From positions 186,001 through 250,000 of the forward strand of contig NZ_JAIWJA010000007.1 of assembly GCF_020515695.1 (NCBI RefSeq): DNA of 64,000 bases, read 5' to 3'. The stretch comes from Pseudomonas sp. MWU16-30317. Lineage in GTDB: Bacteria; Pseudomonadota; Gammaproteobacteria; Pseudomonadales; Pseudomonadaceae. The notes below the pieces were generated by a model. It did not search any database, was not told the origin of the DNA, and saw nothing but the letters and a program-made list of their open reading frames with translations. Made by a program: the position numbers and the translations under genes. Each line of letters starts with the position of its first letter. Position 1 is the stretch's first letter. Of the stretch, positions 1 through 7,094 are shown one piece after another.

Positions 1-219
1 GGGCCGTGGCTGCTGGTCAATGCAGGCGTGATCGCGGGCAAGACACTGACCTCCTACCCAAGCATCAAGACTGACTTGGTCAATGCCGACGCGGCAGGGT
101 GGGTCGATGAAGAGGTCAAACAGTGCCCGGCCAATGGCTGGACACTGATCACCTCGCGCACCCCCAAGGATATCCCGGCATTCAACGAAGCCATCGCCGC
201 CGCCCTCGAGGCTGCTTGA
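1..219 (+). CDS. PfpI/DJ-1 family protein, C-terminal fragment (cut by window edge)
   Basis: The frame is open from base 1 and reads GPWLLVNAGVIAGKTLTSYP, then a WVDEEV segment, ending at TGA 217-219. The W-L-V-x-A-G-V-x-x-G-K-x-x-T-S-Y-P-S-I block followed by D(L/V)xNAGA-like and WVDEEV text is typical of the C-terminal third of PfpI/YhbO/DJ-1 class I glutamine-amidotransferase-like proteins, which act as deglycases, chaperones or proteases. The catalytic Cys nucleophile region lies upstream of the window, so activity cannot be judged. The internal ATG at 28 is not a real start because the conserved frame continues upstream of it. The gene converges on the panE-like gene, with 5 bases between the two stop codons. 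Confidence 0.75.
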   Translation, partial: GPWLLVNAGVIAGKTLTSYPSIKTDLVNADAAGWVDEEVKQCPANGWTLITSRTPKDIPAFNEAIAAALEAA

Positions 220-224
220 AGCCG

Positions 225-1145
225 TCAGCCTGGCAGGCGTTGTTGATAGACCTGCAGGTTGACATACGCCGCTGACAACAGCGGCGCGTCGACACCCGCC
301 TCCTGACCGCGACGCAGTAGATCGCCTACGATCTGCTGCGCCTCGATGGGCGCACCGGCGCAAAGATCCCGGTACATAGACGATGTTTGTCGGGAGTCCT
401 TCTGCGTCAGCACCTCACGAGCCTGCGCCAGTCCCGCAGGATCCGGCGTTGCACCGACCGCCGAGACAATCGCCACCACTTCATCGATCAATCGTCGGGC
501 AAACGCCTGCCCGCCGTCCGCTATTGCGACCTCACCGATAGTGCCGCGTGTCAGCGCATTGATGCTCCCCAGCGACGCCAGCAGCACCCACTTGTCCCAC
601 AGTGCCTGTTTGATCGTCGTGCTCAAGGTGGTGTCGAAACCCGCGTCACTGAGCAATTCGTGCAGGCGCGCCGTGCGCTCGGAAGGCTGACCGTCCAGTT
701 CGCCATAAGCCAGATGATTGATGGCCCCCCGCTGGATGATTCGCCCCTCGCTATCGACCTCGGCGATGATCTTGCACACCCCGCCGATCAAAACGCCAGC
801 ACCGAAGCGCTCGGTAATAACGTCGATATGACGCATGCCGTTGAGCAGCGGCATCACCAGTGTCTGCGGGCCTACCGCTGGCGCCATGTCGGCCAGCGCA
901 CTGTCGAGGGCATAAGCCTTGACGGCGAGGATGATCACATCAAAGGGCTGATCGAGCCGATCCGCCGTCAACCACTGCGGGGAGATGCGGGTATCACCCG
1001 ATGGGCTGAGCACCTGCAGGCCGTGCTCGGCTAGCTGTGCTGCGCGTTTGGGGCGAACGAGGAAGGTCACGTCACGGCCGGCTTGGGCCAGACGAGAACC
1101 GAAGAAGCCACCGGTGGCACCGGCGCCAATGATCAAAATGCGCAT
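225..1145 (-). CDS. panE: 2-dehydropantoate 2-reductase family protein (PanE/ApbA-like)
   Basis: 306 aa, close to the usual length of ketopantoate reductases, which use NADPH to reduce 2-dehydropantoate to pantoate in pantothenate/CoA synthesis. A Rossmann GxGxxG site (GAGATG) is at residues 7-12. The KAYAL segment near residue 75 and the LLNGM segment near 100 match the family. The KQALWDKW block near residue 180 holds the expected catalytic Lys. The C-terminal helical domain carries SSMYRDL and GAPIEAQQIVGDLLRRG, the substrate-side signature. The start is the ATG opening MRILIIGAGATGG. Pseudomonas genomes often carry several PanE paralogues, so pantothenate synthesis is likely but a related 2-keto acid reduction is possible. 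Confidence 0.85.
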   Translation of the reverse strand: MRILIIGAGATGGFFGSRLAQAGRDVTFLVRPKRAAQLAEHGLQVLSPSGDTRISPQWLTADRLDQPFDVIILAVKAYALDSALADMAPAVGPQTLVMPLLNGMRHIDVITERFGAGVLIGGVCKIIAEVDSEGRIIQRGAINHLAYGELDGQPSERTARLHELLSDAGFDTTLSTTIKQALWDKWVLLASLGSINALTRGTIGEVAIADGGQAFARRLIDEVVAIVSAVGATPDPAGLAQAREVLTQKDSRQTSSMYRDLCAGAPIEAQQIVGDLLRRGQEAGVDAPLLSAAYVNLQVYQQRLPG

Positions 1146-1217
1146 CGAGAGAGATCCTTGTTGCGAAATGACAAAAAGCCACGTCGCCTGCTTTTAGGGG
1201 CATATGCACGCAAGACA

Positions 1218-1283
1218 CTGTAGAAGCTGCTGCCCCATATCGCAAGAATCCGCTCATTGTGCGGGATCAGCAGCCTTCTACAG
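1218..1283. repeat. REP-like inverted repeat, diverged
   Basis: CTGTAGAAG plus CTGCTG at 1218-1232 is mirrored by CAGCAGCCTTCTACAG at 1268-1283, giving arms of about 15 bases with one bulged G and a loop of about 35 bases. This resembles the CTGTAGGAGCTGCTGCC type of REP common in fluorescent pseudomonads. The element supplies the TAG stop of the neighbouring 91-aa ORF. Confidence 0.7.
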
Positions 1284-1553
1284 GCGCTGACTCTGTGCCG
1301 GACGCTGGGCCTGCCGGGCCGAGTCAGCAGTCTCGGTTTGGGTCATATGTGCGTCGAGCACATCGCTGAGGAAGCGAAACTGATCGTGGAAACCGACCAC
1401 ACCATTGCTGAAATGTCTCTCAGCTGCAGGAATCAGAAACACATCGAAACGATCGTCCTCGATCAGGGGTGCGCGGCTACGCATCACTACGTTCTGGGCA
1501 AAGTAATTTCTGCCGAACTCAGGGAACGAAACACTCAGAGTCACGTTGGTCAT
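1278..1553 (-). CDS. conserved hypothetical protein, 91 aa
   Basis: The chosen start is the ATG at 1551-1553 (MTNVTLSVSFPEFG), which has a GGGAGCC Shine-Dalgarno-like stretch upstream; an upstream ATG at 1622 would add 23 residues without a good ribosome site. The product is soluble, with no signal peptide or membrane segment. The central part (RNYFAQNVVMRSRAPLIEDDRFDVFLIPAAERHF) looks like ordinary folded protein. The last 15 or so residues are Q/R/A-rich and run into a REP-like repeat that supplies the stop codon, so the natural C-terminus may have been replaced. I do not recognise a family. The gene is monocistronic, upstream of and on the same strand as the panE-like gene but separated from it by the repeat. 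Confidence 0.5.
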   Translation of the reverse strand: MTNVTLSVSFPEFGRNYFAQNVVMRSRAPLIEDDRFDVFLIPAAERHFSNGVVGFHDQFRFLSDVLDAHMTQTETADSARQAQRPAQSQRL

Positions 1554-1713
1554 CACAAGGCTCCCTACGCCGAAGTATTCAAGGTTGTGACCAGCGTACG
1601 CCCGGGAGGTGCAAAGAATCATGAGATTTGCATGAATTACAGGTATCGATGGCAGTGATGATGGGCCACCTTTTTACAGCTTGACGTGGGATTGCACTTC
1701 CTCGCTCGGGGCA

Positions 1714-1734
1714 ATTATCAGCGCAATCGATAAT
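1714..1734. promoter_or_regulatory. short inverted repeat ATTATC-N9-GATAAT, possible operator
   Basis: Two perfect 6-base arms separated by 9 bases lie in the gap between the 91-aa ORF and the next small ORF. It may be an operator for the rightward small genes. No regulator can be assigned. Confidence 0.25.
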
Positions 1735-1826
1735 CGTCATCATCGGCGTTCGTTTTGATTGGCAGGCGTGCGCGGGCATCATTGCCTTCACTCAACCCCT
1801 TCCCGCAAAACCGCAAGGAGGCCGCT

Positions 1827-1940
1827 ATGGCTATCTCTCTTTTGTTAATGGCCCTGCAAGATGCATGGCTCAATATCGGCAAGGCTGCCGCGCAGATGCC
1901 GACCACCGAAAATCAGACTCCAAAACAGCAACCGCGCTGA
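1827..1940 (+). CDS. small hypothetical ORF, 37 aa
   Basis: The ORF is preceded by a strong Shine-Dalgarno (AAGGAGG at 1815-1821) five bases before the ATG, which is the main argument that it is translated. It encodes MAISLLLMALQDAWLNIGKAAAQ followed by a T/Q/P-rich polar tail. The first half could form an amphipathic or membrane-associated helix. No family is recognised. It could be a genuine small protein or a leader peptide. Confidence is limited by the short length. Confidence 0.4.
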   Translation: MAISLLLMALQDAWLNIGKAAAQMPTTENQTPKQQPR

Positions 1941-2088
1941 TTGCCGGCACCGCCACTGCATCGGCTACGGACACTCGCAGGCGTCCCGCGCGCTGCTCAA
2001 CTGTTTTGCGCACGGTGCTCTCATGAAGAATTCTCGAACTACGGCGCCCTGAGTTCATCCAATGATCAGACCCACCGAGGATACTCCC

Positions 2089-2316
2089 ATGAGCACTGAC
2101 GACAGCTTCAAAACCCATCAGACCGACGCCCCGCCCACTGATACCTCTGGCAAACCAGTGAATGTGGTCGAGCGCGATATCAAAGACGATGACGAGGACA
2201 CACGCGCGGTAGACGAAATCATCACCCCAACCTCCAATCAGGCCAAGGAGCAGGACGTCGAAACGCTTGAGCAGAAGACTGCCGAGATCGAGCGCAAGGT
2301 GGCGGATGGCAATTAG
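2089..2316 (+). CDS. small acidic hypothetical protein, 75 aa
   Basis: I chose the ATG at 2089 (MSTDDSFKTHQ) because GAGG sits about 8 bases upstream; the ATG at 2062 lacks a ribosome site. The protein is rich in Asp, Glu, Thr and Lys with almost no hydrophobic core, so it is probably intrinsically disordered. The last 25 residues (QAKEQDVETLEQKTAEIERKVADGN) could form a short coiled coil. No family is recognised. Confidence 0.5.
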   Translation: MSTDDSFKTHQTDAPPTDTSGKPVNVVERDIKDDDEDTRAVDEIITPTSNQAKEQDVETLEQKTAEIERKVADGN

Positions 2317-2418
2317 TCGGGCATTGCCGGTCGCAGAGCGTCGGTTCTGCGTAATATGATGTCCGCGAAAAGGGAGCCGACGCTCCCTTCGAGCATTCAC
2401 TCAGCAAATGGAAATCCG

Positions 2419-2655
2419 ATGACCACCGAAACGCCCGAAGCCATCAAGGCGCGCAAACTCTTGCAACTCGAAGCCTTGCTGGAAGCTCTGGCAGTCGAGG
2501 AACGCGACCTGTCCAAGGCCTTCTATCATGGCTGGATTCTTTCTGCAGCGATGGAGCTGTGGGATCGCGGGGTCCTGACTCAGGAAGAGCGCCAGTCCAT
2601 CGAAGGCCGCGTGAAGGCGATCCTCAAGCGTGAAGAAGCCGAGCAGGCTTCCTGA
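2419..2655 (+). CDS. small helical hypothetical protein, 78 aa
   Basis: The start is taken at MTTETPEAIKARKLL because the upstream 21 residues read like untranslated sequence and GGAAAT precedes this ATG. The product is mostly alpha-helical (LLQLEALLEALAVEERDLSKAFYHGWILSAAMELWDRGVLTQEERQSIEGRVKAILKREEAE) with conserved-looking aromatic residues in the middle. It is soluble and has no signal. Function is unknown. Confidence 0.6.
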   Translation: MTTETPEAIKARKLLQLEALLEALAVEERDLSKAFYHGWILSAAMELWDRGVLTQEERQSIEGRVKAILKREEAEQAS

Positions 2656-2704
2656 AGCTCGGTTGTTTGCTGATCACAAGCGCATCGATCAGATCAACAA
2701 TCTG

Positions 2705-3196
2705 CTACAACGCTTTTTGCCAAAACATCGCCCGGCCCATCGCCGGATCCAGTTCATACCCGGCGTAGCCAAGCTTGCGATACGCCGCCTGGGCTGCGGT
2801 ATTGCCTTCGAGAACTTCCAGCGTCAGCTTGCAGCAGCCTCGCTGACGGGCGATTTTTTCGACTTCGGTGAGCATCTTCTGAGAAATGCCCTGGCCTCGA
2901 AAATCTTCCAGCACCACTACATCGTGAATGTTGACCAACGGCCGGCAGGCGAACGTCGAAAACCCCTCGAAACAGTTGACCATGCCCACCGGCTCACCGG
3001 CCACGAACGCCAGCACGCTGAAGGCATGCGGCCGCTTGCTCAATTCGATCGCCAGGTGCTCCTGCACGTCGAGTGACACGCCAGCCCCGCCGCCCATGAC
3101 ATCACGGGCATATTGATCGAGCAAAAAGCCGAGCGACTTGGCATGCAGAGGGTTGCTGTAGCTCGCTTGCAGGACCAGAACATCGGGTGCATCCAT
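2705..3196 (-). CDS. GNAT family N-acetyltransferase
   Basis: 163 aa with the GNAT acetyl-CoA-binding signature: the VVVLEDFRGQGISQKML stretch (R/Q-x-x-G-x-G/A type) near residues 94-110, then the LTLEVLEGNTAAQAAYRKLGYAGYELDP segment near 122-150 with the family N-x-x-A-x-x-x-Y-x-x-x-G-F/Y motif. It should transfer acetyl from acetyl-CoA to an amine of unknown identity in the cytoplasm. It converges on the rightward small gene and diverges from the lipoprotein pair. Confidence 0.85.
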   Translation of the reverse strand: MDAPDVLVLQASYSNPLHAKSLGFLLDQYARDVMGGGAGVSLDVQEHLAIELSKRPHAFSVLAFVAGEPVGMVNCFEGFSTFACRPLVNIHDVVVLEDFRGQGISQKMLTEVEKIARQRGCCKLTLEVLEGNTAAQAAYRKLGYAGYELDPAMGRAMFWQKAL

Positions 3197-3398
3197 TTTC
3201 TAGACCTCTCCAGAGGGAATCGATTGTTGATGGGCGCAACGGCCCAATCTCAGGCGCGTGCAGCGGGACAGTGAGCACGCGACCAACACAGGCTGCCCAC
3301 CCTGCCTGAATCGCGACGAAATCGACACTATTTTCCTCAAGTTCTGCTGACCGCTGTCGACACTTTTCCCTGCTCCATCCATTTGAAAGGGATATTTT

Positions 3399-4025
3399 GT
3401 GTTGAGAACGATCTTCAAGGCCACCGCCTTGCTCGCCGCGCTGTCGATGGCAGGCTGTGTTTCCTACAACGTCACTGGCCCATTGGGCGCGCCGCCCCAT
3501 CCCGCGCCGATTACCAGCCCGCGAACCGCGCAAGTCGCCGATGTGGTGGTGTCTGCGCCCGGTATCGACGAAGCGACAAGCACCGCCATCGGCCGCTCGC
3601 TCACCGCGCAGCTCAACCAGTACGTGCAGACCGCCGGCTACTTCAAACAAGTCAGCGAGTTCCCGACGCGCCTGGGCGATAACGACGTACTGCTGAAATT
3701 CAACATGACCTCGCTCAAGGGCCATCGCGCCCCGCATCCTGCGTATATCCCGGGTGCGCTCCTGACACTGACTATCTGGATCTGGGTCAATGGTCCGATC
3801 TACGTCGACAGCTTCGATGTCGCGGGCGACCTGGTGGTGGTCGACCGTGACGGCCACGAACTGGCAGCGGCAAAGGACGAGATCAAGTTCGAACACAATG
3901 TCGGTCTGTACGGACGTGAATACTGGGCGCCGATCATGGGCGCCAAACAGTTGAACCTGTTGGTATCACAACTGCTCGATACCGCGACAGCCAAGTTGGC
4001 CAATCAGCCAGCCGCGGGGAAATGA
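3399..4025 (+). CDS. putative lipoprotein, 208 aa (first of a pair)
   Basis: The start is GTG 3399 (GTG TTG AGA ACG), eight bases after AAAGGGA. The N-terminus is a lipoprotein signal with lipobox LSMAGC, so Cys20 should be lipidated. Asn or Val, not Asp, follows the Cys region (CVSYN), which suggests outer-membrane sorting. The mature part starts CVSY, has a proline-rich stretch, and then an alpha/beta fold (SRTAQVADVVVSAPGIDEATSTAIGRSLTAQL), weakly like periplasmic lipoproteins that assess or assemble envelope complexes. One base separates its stop from the next gene, which has the same CVSY start, so the two are co-transcribed and probably paralogous partners. No specific function can be assigned. 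Confidence 0.75.
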   Translation: MLRTIFKATALLAALSMAGCVSYNVTGPLGAPPHPAPITSPRTAQVADVVVSAPGIDEATSTAIGRSLTAQLNQYVQTAGYFKQVSEFPTRLGDNDVLLKFNMTSLKGHRAPHPAYIPGALLTLTIWIWVNGPIYVDSFDVAGDLVVVDRDGHELAAAKDEIKFEHNVGLYGREYWAPIMGAKQLNLLVSQLLDTATAKLANQPAAGK

Positions 4026-4026
4026 C

Positions 4027-4614
4027 ATGTTGAAAGCGATCAAGCACGGCCTGGTGATCAGCGCCGTACTGCTCAGTGGCTGCGTCTCCTATTCGGAACA
4101 CCAACTGCCTGCCGTACAGACCTGGCCGCTCGCCGCGAATACCCCGCTGAAAAAACCCACGGCGTTCGTGCGTACCACCTCGATGTATCAGGTCAACGGC
4201 GGCCAGCCCAATGCTGCGGGTGGCGCGCCGGCGGCCCTGGCTGACGCTGCCGTCGCCGATACCCTGCGCCAGTCCGGGCGGTTTGCCCAGGTCAGCACCG
4301 ACAAGGTCGCCTCGGATCTGTATGTCGAAGCCACGCTGTACAACAACGAGCAGTACAACGTCGCCTCGGCGATCATTACCGGGGCGACGTTCTTTATCAT
4401 CCCGTCCACGGCCAAGAACGTGTTTACCCTCGATACCGTGTTCAAGGACAAGGATGGCAAGGAGCTGGGGCGCATCCGCAAAACCGAGTCGGTGCGCACC
4501 TGGATGCAGCTACTGCTGATCGTCGGCCTGCCGTTCCAGCAGGATACCCGCGAAGTGGTGCAAGCCTTGGCCCGCAGTACGCTGGACGAAGCCGTGCAGC
4601 GGCATTTGCTGTAA
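4027..4614 (+). CDS. putative lipoprotein, 195 aa (second of a pair)
   Basis: The lipobox LLSGC gives lipidation at about Cys19, again followed by VSY. The mature domain has an alanine-rich helix (AALADAAVADTLRQSGRFAQVSTDKVASDLYVEATLYNNEQYN), a hydrophobic strand/helix (ASAIITGATFFIIPSTAKN), and a beta region with KDKDGKELGRIRKTES. A second hydrophobic run (WMQLLLIVGLPF) near residue 160 could touch the membrane. It starts one base after the upstream lipoprotein stops, so translation is probably coupled. The shared CVSY mature N-terminus suggests gene duplication. Confidence 0.75.
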   Translation: MLKAIKHGLVISAVLLSGCVSYSEHQLPAVQTWPLAANTPLKKPTAFVRTTSMYQVNGGQPNAAGGAPAALADAAVADTLRQSGRFAQVSTDKVASDLYVEATLYNNEQYNVASAIITGATFFIIPSTAKNVFTLDTVFKDKDGKELGRIRKTESVRTWMQLLLIVGLPFQQDTREVVQALARSTLDEAVQRHLL

Positions 4615-4632
4615 GTCGGCCAACCTGCGGCT

Positions 4633-5379
4633 TCAATTACCCGGGGCCGCAGGGGTATTCGACATCCGCGCCCAATCGTCAGGGTCTAGATTGCCCAACA
4701 GTTTGACCTTGCCGTTGGTGCCGATGGTCAGGAACAACGCGCTGGCGTATTCGGCCTCCCGAGCATGGGGCAAGCCCAGCCGTGCATCGACGCGGCGGAT
4801 ACATCCGCTGTGGGTCACCAGCAGCATGTTGCGGCCCGCCACCTTGTGCGCCTTGATATCAGCAGTCATGTTGGCGTCACAGCGCACTACCCAATCCCTC
4901 TCCGTGATCGCCTGATGAAAGAGCGCCTGCGCCGTCTGCGTGGTGCGCGGCAAGGGGCTGGTGAAGATATCGGCATCGTGCACGCCGAGATTGGCAAGCT
5001 GCACGCCGACGCGCTCGGCGACATCGTTGCCGATCCAGGTGATGCCGTCGGCCGAGCCCATGCACGGATGGGTGGAATAATCGCAGCGCTCGCCGTGGCG
5101 AATCAGCACGATGACGTTGCCGGCCTTCCAGCGCGCCAGCAGATCAGCGCGTACCGCCGGGCTCGCGGTGCTCAGATTGAGCGGTGATAACGGCCACATC
5201 CGATAGAGCGTCACGGCCCCGGCCACCATTGCCAGCCCCAGGATGAAAATCGCCCGTGTGATCCAGACGCTGGTGATCCACTGAGACTTGTTCGCTACTG
5301 CCAGTGTGGGGAGGATTGCCAAGGCGCCGGTCTCGCAAAAGTGATAGGGGCAAACTGGGGTGATTTCCATCCATGGCAA
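4633..5379 (-). CDS. membrane-anchored histidine phosphatase (PGM-like superfamily)
   Basis: The catalytic RHG is present as VLIRHGERCDYS. The second catalytic His is in LLVTHSGCIRR, and SPLPRTTQTAQAL carries the family S-x-x-x-R-x-x-x-T-A motif. A single hydrophobic segment (ITRAIFILGLAMVAGAVTLY) near residues 40-60 precedes the catalytic domain, so the enzyme is probably tethered with its domain in the periplasm. The RHGERC form resembles the Ais/PmrG group, which removes phosphates from lipopolysaccharide heptose, but that substrate is inference. The first 35 residues look poor, and the true start may lie nearer the membrane segment. Confidence 0.75.
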   Translation of the reverse strand: MPWMEITPVCPYHFCETGALAILPTLAVANKSQWITSVWITRAIFILGLAMVAGAVTLYRMWPLSPLNLSTASPAVRADLLARWKAGNVIVLIRHGERCDYSTHPCMGSADGITWIGNDVAERVGVQLANLGVHDADIFTSPLPRTTQTAQALFHQAITERDWVVRCDANMTADIKAHKVAGRNMLLVTHSGCIRRVDARLGLPHAREAEYASALFLTIGTNGKVKLLGNLDPDDWARMSNTPAAPGN

Positions 5380-5495
5380 CGCCGTCGAAAACGACGAGGG
5401 CTAGCAGATTGATGCGCGAATATGGGGTAGGAGTGTATGGGGGACGGTGAACACCGTGTCAGAAATCCGCGAGGGCGACAGGTGCCGTTCAGGAA

Positions 5496-5530
5496 GATAA
5501 AAACCGAAGCGTCGCGGCATGCTTCGGTGG
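5496..5530 (-). terminator. intrinsic terminator after the VOC gene
   Basis: ACCGAAGC (5503-5510) pairs with GCTTCGGT (5521-5528). Read on the minus strand, the hairpin is followed by a run of T residues, about 85 bases past the stop of the VOC gene. Confidence 0.7.
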
Positions 5531-5614
5531 CCATACAGTCGGGTGATATGGGCACCAGCGTGATCGGTATCACCCGGTAGATGTGCTCAAGAAGTGGCTG
5601 CTGGCCTGCGTTGA

Positions 5615-5995
5615 TTAAAGCGTTTTCTCAGCAATCTCGATCAGATTCAGATCCGGATCACGCACATACACCGAACGAATCGGGCCAGTGGCCCCCGTGC
5701 GAGGAACAGGGCCTTCGAGGATCGGCCAGTTGTGCTCGTTCAACTGCTCGATTACCTGTTCCAGCGCGATGCTGGCGATAAAGCACAGGTCCAGAGCGCC
5801 CGGCACTGGTAGATGCGCCTTGGGATCGATCTCGTGGCCGCGCACGTGGACGTTGATCTTCTGCTCGCCAAAGTGGAACGCCAAGCGACCCTGACCAAAG
5901 GATTCGGCGCGCATGCCGAGGATGCGGGTGTAGAAATCCTTGCAGGCTTCGACGTTGATGGTGGTCAGTACCAGATGGTCAAGATGGTCGATCAT
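5615..5995 (-). CDS. VOC (glyoxalase/bleomycin resistance) family protein
   Basis: 126 aa counted from the ATG at 5995 (MIDHLDHLVLTTINVE); the 22 residues upstream in frame do not look conserved. This is a single glyoxalase/dioxygenase fold: HLDHLVLTT at the first strand provides the metal His, LAFHFGEQKINVHV forms the middle, and VYVRDPDLNLIEIAE at the C-terminus provides the conserved metal Glu. Family members bind a divalent metal and act as glyoxalases, isomerases, dioxygenases or drug-binding proteins. This short single-domain form, with an INVEACKDFYTRILGM helix, is close to the virulence/YaeR-like group. The substrate is unknown. An intrinsic terminator follows at 5496-5530. Confidence 0.85.
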   Translation of the reverse strand: MIDHLDHLVLTTINVEACKDFYTRILGMRAESFGQGRLAFHFGEQKINVHVRGHEIDPKAHLPVPGALDLCFIASIALEQVIEQLNEHNWPILEGPVPRTGATGPIRSVYVRDPDLNLIEIAEKTL

Positions 5996-6066
5996 GAGGT
6001 GTGCCTTTTTGGTGAATGACGGGTCCCATGATTCTAAGGCTGTTTGAAATGACAGGGCCAAATGCT

Positions 6067-6387
6067 ATGCATCCCACTACCCCGGATGGCCGTTACTTTG
6101 TAGTCAAGGATCAACTCTGGCGGTGCACCAACCCGGCATTGGATGAAGCTGAGCGCCAGCGTCTGGTCCAGGAGTTGATGACGGCTCGACGCGCGGTGAA
6201 GGCCGCGAAAGCGTCGGGGCTTGCCGTCGACATGCAAGCTGCTCGCGCGCTCGTGCAGAAGGCCAAGGTGGCACTGGGTGAACGAGGCCCGGTGTGGTGG
6301 CAGGACGGCAGCCCGGATTTCAACCGGTATAAGGTCCACAACACGCCTTATGCGCAGTGGTACCGGTCCTTGTGCACCGGTGGTTGA
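6067..6387 (+). CDS. conserved hypothetical protein, 106 aa
   Basis: The start is MHPTTPDGRYFVV at 6067; the upstream in-frame ATGs at 6016 and 6049 give weaker sequence. The protein begins with a compact DGRYFVVKDQLWRCTNPALDEAERQRLVQELMTARRAVKAAK segment, followed by an AVDMQAARALVQKAKVALGERGPVWW helix-turn and a tail ending NRYKVHNTPYAQWYRSL. This pattern (WRC-NP-L near the start, GPVWWxDG and NTPYAxWY near the end) is widespread in proteobacteria and actinobacteria as an uncharacterised small protein. It is soluble and basic. Function is unknown. Confidence 0.75.
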   Translation: MHPTTPDGRYFVVKDQLWRCTNPALDEAERQRLVQELMTARRAVKAAKASGLAVDMQAARALVQKAKVALGERGPVWWQDGSPDFNRYKVHNTPYAQWYRSLCTGG

Positions 6388-6408
6388 AGCGGTGGCTTCT
6401 GGTCCGTC

Positions 6409-6621
6409 TCAGTCCGGAAACTCAGCCGGCACCATGCCCCCGTTTTCGGCACGTTTTTTCAAGACGGCGCAGTGCTGCCAGATACGCATCTGAGCAGAGT
6501 CATCCTTGGAGCCGGAATAGTGCAGTTCATCGCCAGTGTCTTACGGGCTTTAAGACTACTGTCGATATCGAGCAGCTTGAGCAGGTCGACGACAGATGCG
6601 CCAGTTGAGCTTCGCGCTATG
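6409..6621 (-). pseudogene. DUF3597 gene remnant with two frameshifts
   Basis: On the minus strand, three pieces of a DUF3597-type C-terminal domain can be read in different frames. LNWR (about 6598-6609) is followed by SVVDLLKLLDIDSSLKARKTLA, then DELHYSGSKDDSAQMRIWQ and CAVLKKRAENGGMVPAEFPD, stopping at TGA 6411-6409. The family consensus there is LNWRTSIVDLLKLLDLDSSLxxRKxLAxELGYxG, so bases have been lost at two junctions. The sequence upstream of the remnant is gone: it ends about 20 bases from the 3' end of tRNA-Arg(CCT). This is most simply the leftover end of a gene truncated by an event at the tRNA. Confidence 0.7.
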
Positions 6622-6640
6622 GTGGGCGCTGAGAAGGATG

Positions 6641-6712
6641 TGTCCCCGGCAGGAATCGAACCTGCATCTGAGCCTTAGGAGGGCCCCGTTCTATCCGTTG
6701 AACTACAAGGAC
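6641..6712 (-). tRNA. tRNA-Arg (anticodon CCT)
   Basis: The minus-strand sequence folds as a cloverleaf. The acceptor GTCCTTG pairs with CGGGGAC, the anticodon stem is GGGCC/GGCTC around loop CTCCTAA (anticodon CCT, reading AGG), and the T arm contains GGTTCGATTCC. The discriminator is A; CCA is not encoded, since the next bases read CATCC. Length is 72 without CCA. Confidence 0.9.
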
Positions 6713-6734
6713 GCAAAGCGAAGGACGCAAAGCG
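6707..6734. repeat. 14-base tandem duplication at the tRNA-Arg 5' end
   Basis: AAGGACGCAAAGCG occurs twice back to back (6707-6720 and 6721-6734). The first copy includes the first six bases of the tRNA-Arg(CCT) gene. It could be slippage or the trace of an excised or inserted element. Confidence 0.8.
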
Positions 6735-7021
6735 CTGACAGGTCGAGCATGGCGCACGACGCGACGGACGGCGTGCATGGTACCGGCGAACGATCACTTT
6801 GTCATGCGCCTCGCGTCTTTTTTGCTTGTAGGAGATCTCCTACACACCGTCCGTTACACCCCATTTATTTCGAGGCTGGACAGCGCTTGGGCACGGCCCC
6901 TTCAAGGTCATCATGCAAATTGCAATGCAATCCATCGTGCATATTGCAGAATGCAGGCCGCAGCACTCTCAGAATTTTCATAAGTTACTGATTTTAAAGG
7001 ATAAAAAAGACATCAAAGGCT
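6735..7021. other. non-coding stretch between tRNA-Arg and small ORFs
   Basis: No credible gene is present. The stretch contains an 18-base perfect palindrome (6827-6844), and near 6910-6960 several TGCAATGC / TGCATATTGC-like repeats. It ends just before a sigma54-like site. Confidence 0.5.
6827..6844. promoter_or_regulatory. perfect palindrome resembling a GacA box
   Basis: TGTAGGAGATCTCCTACA is perfectly self-complementary. Compared with the GacA upstream-element consensus TGTAAG-N6-CTTACA it matches 10 of 12 arm positions with the right 6-base spacing and AT centre. It could equally be an operator for another dimeric regulator. Confidence 0.4.
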
Positions 7022-7037
7022 TGGCATGAAGCATGCT
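7022..7037 (+). promoter_or_regulatory. sigma54-like promoter (-24/-12)
   Basis: TGGCAT-N5-ATGCT has GG and GC dinucleotides separated by exactly 10 bases, close to the TGGCAC-N5-TTGCW consensus. A start about 12 bases downstream would give a leader of roughly 48 bases to the ATG at 7095. Confidence 0.4.
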
Positions 7038-7094
7038 CTGTATAAGTTCAATAAAAGTCTTCAGACCACCTTGCCGCCAAGGAGATCGCTCCCC

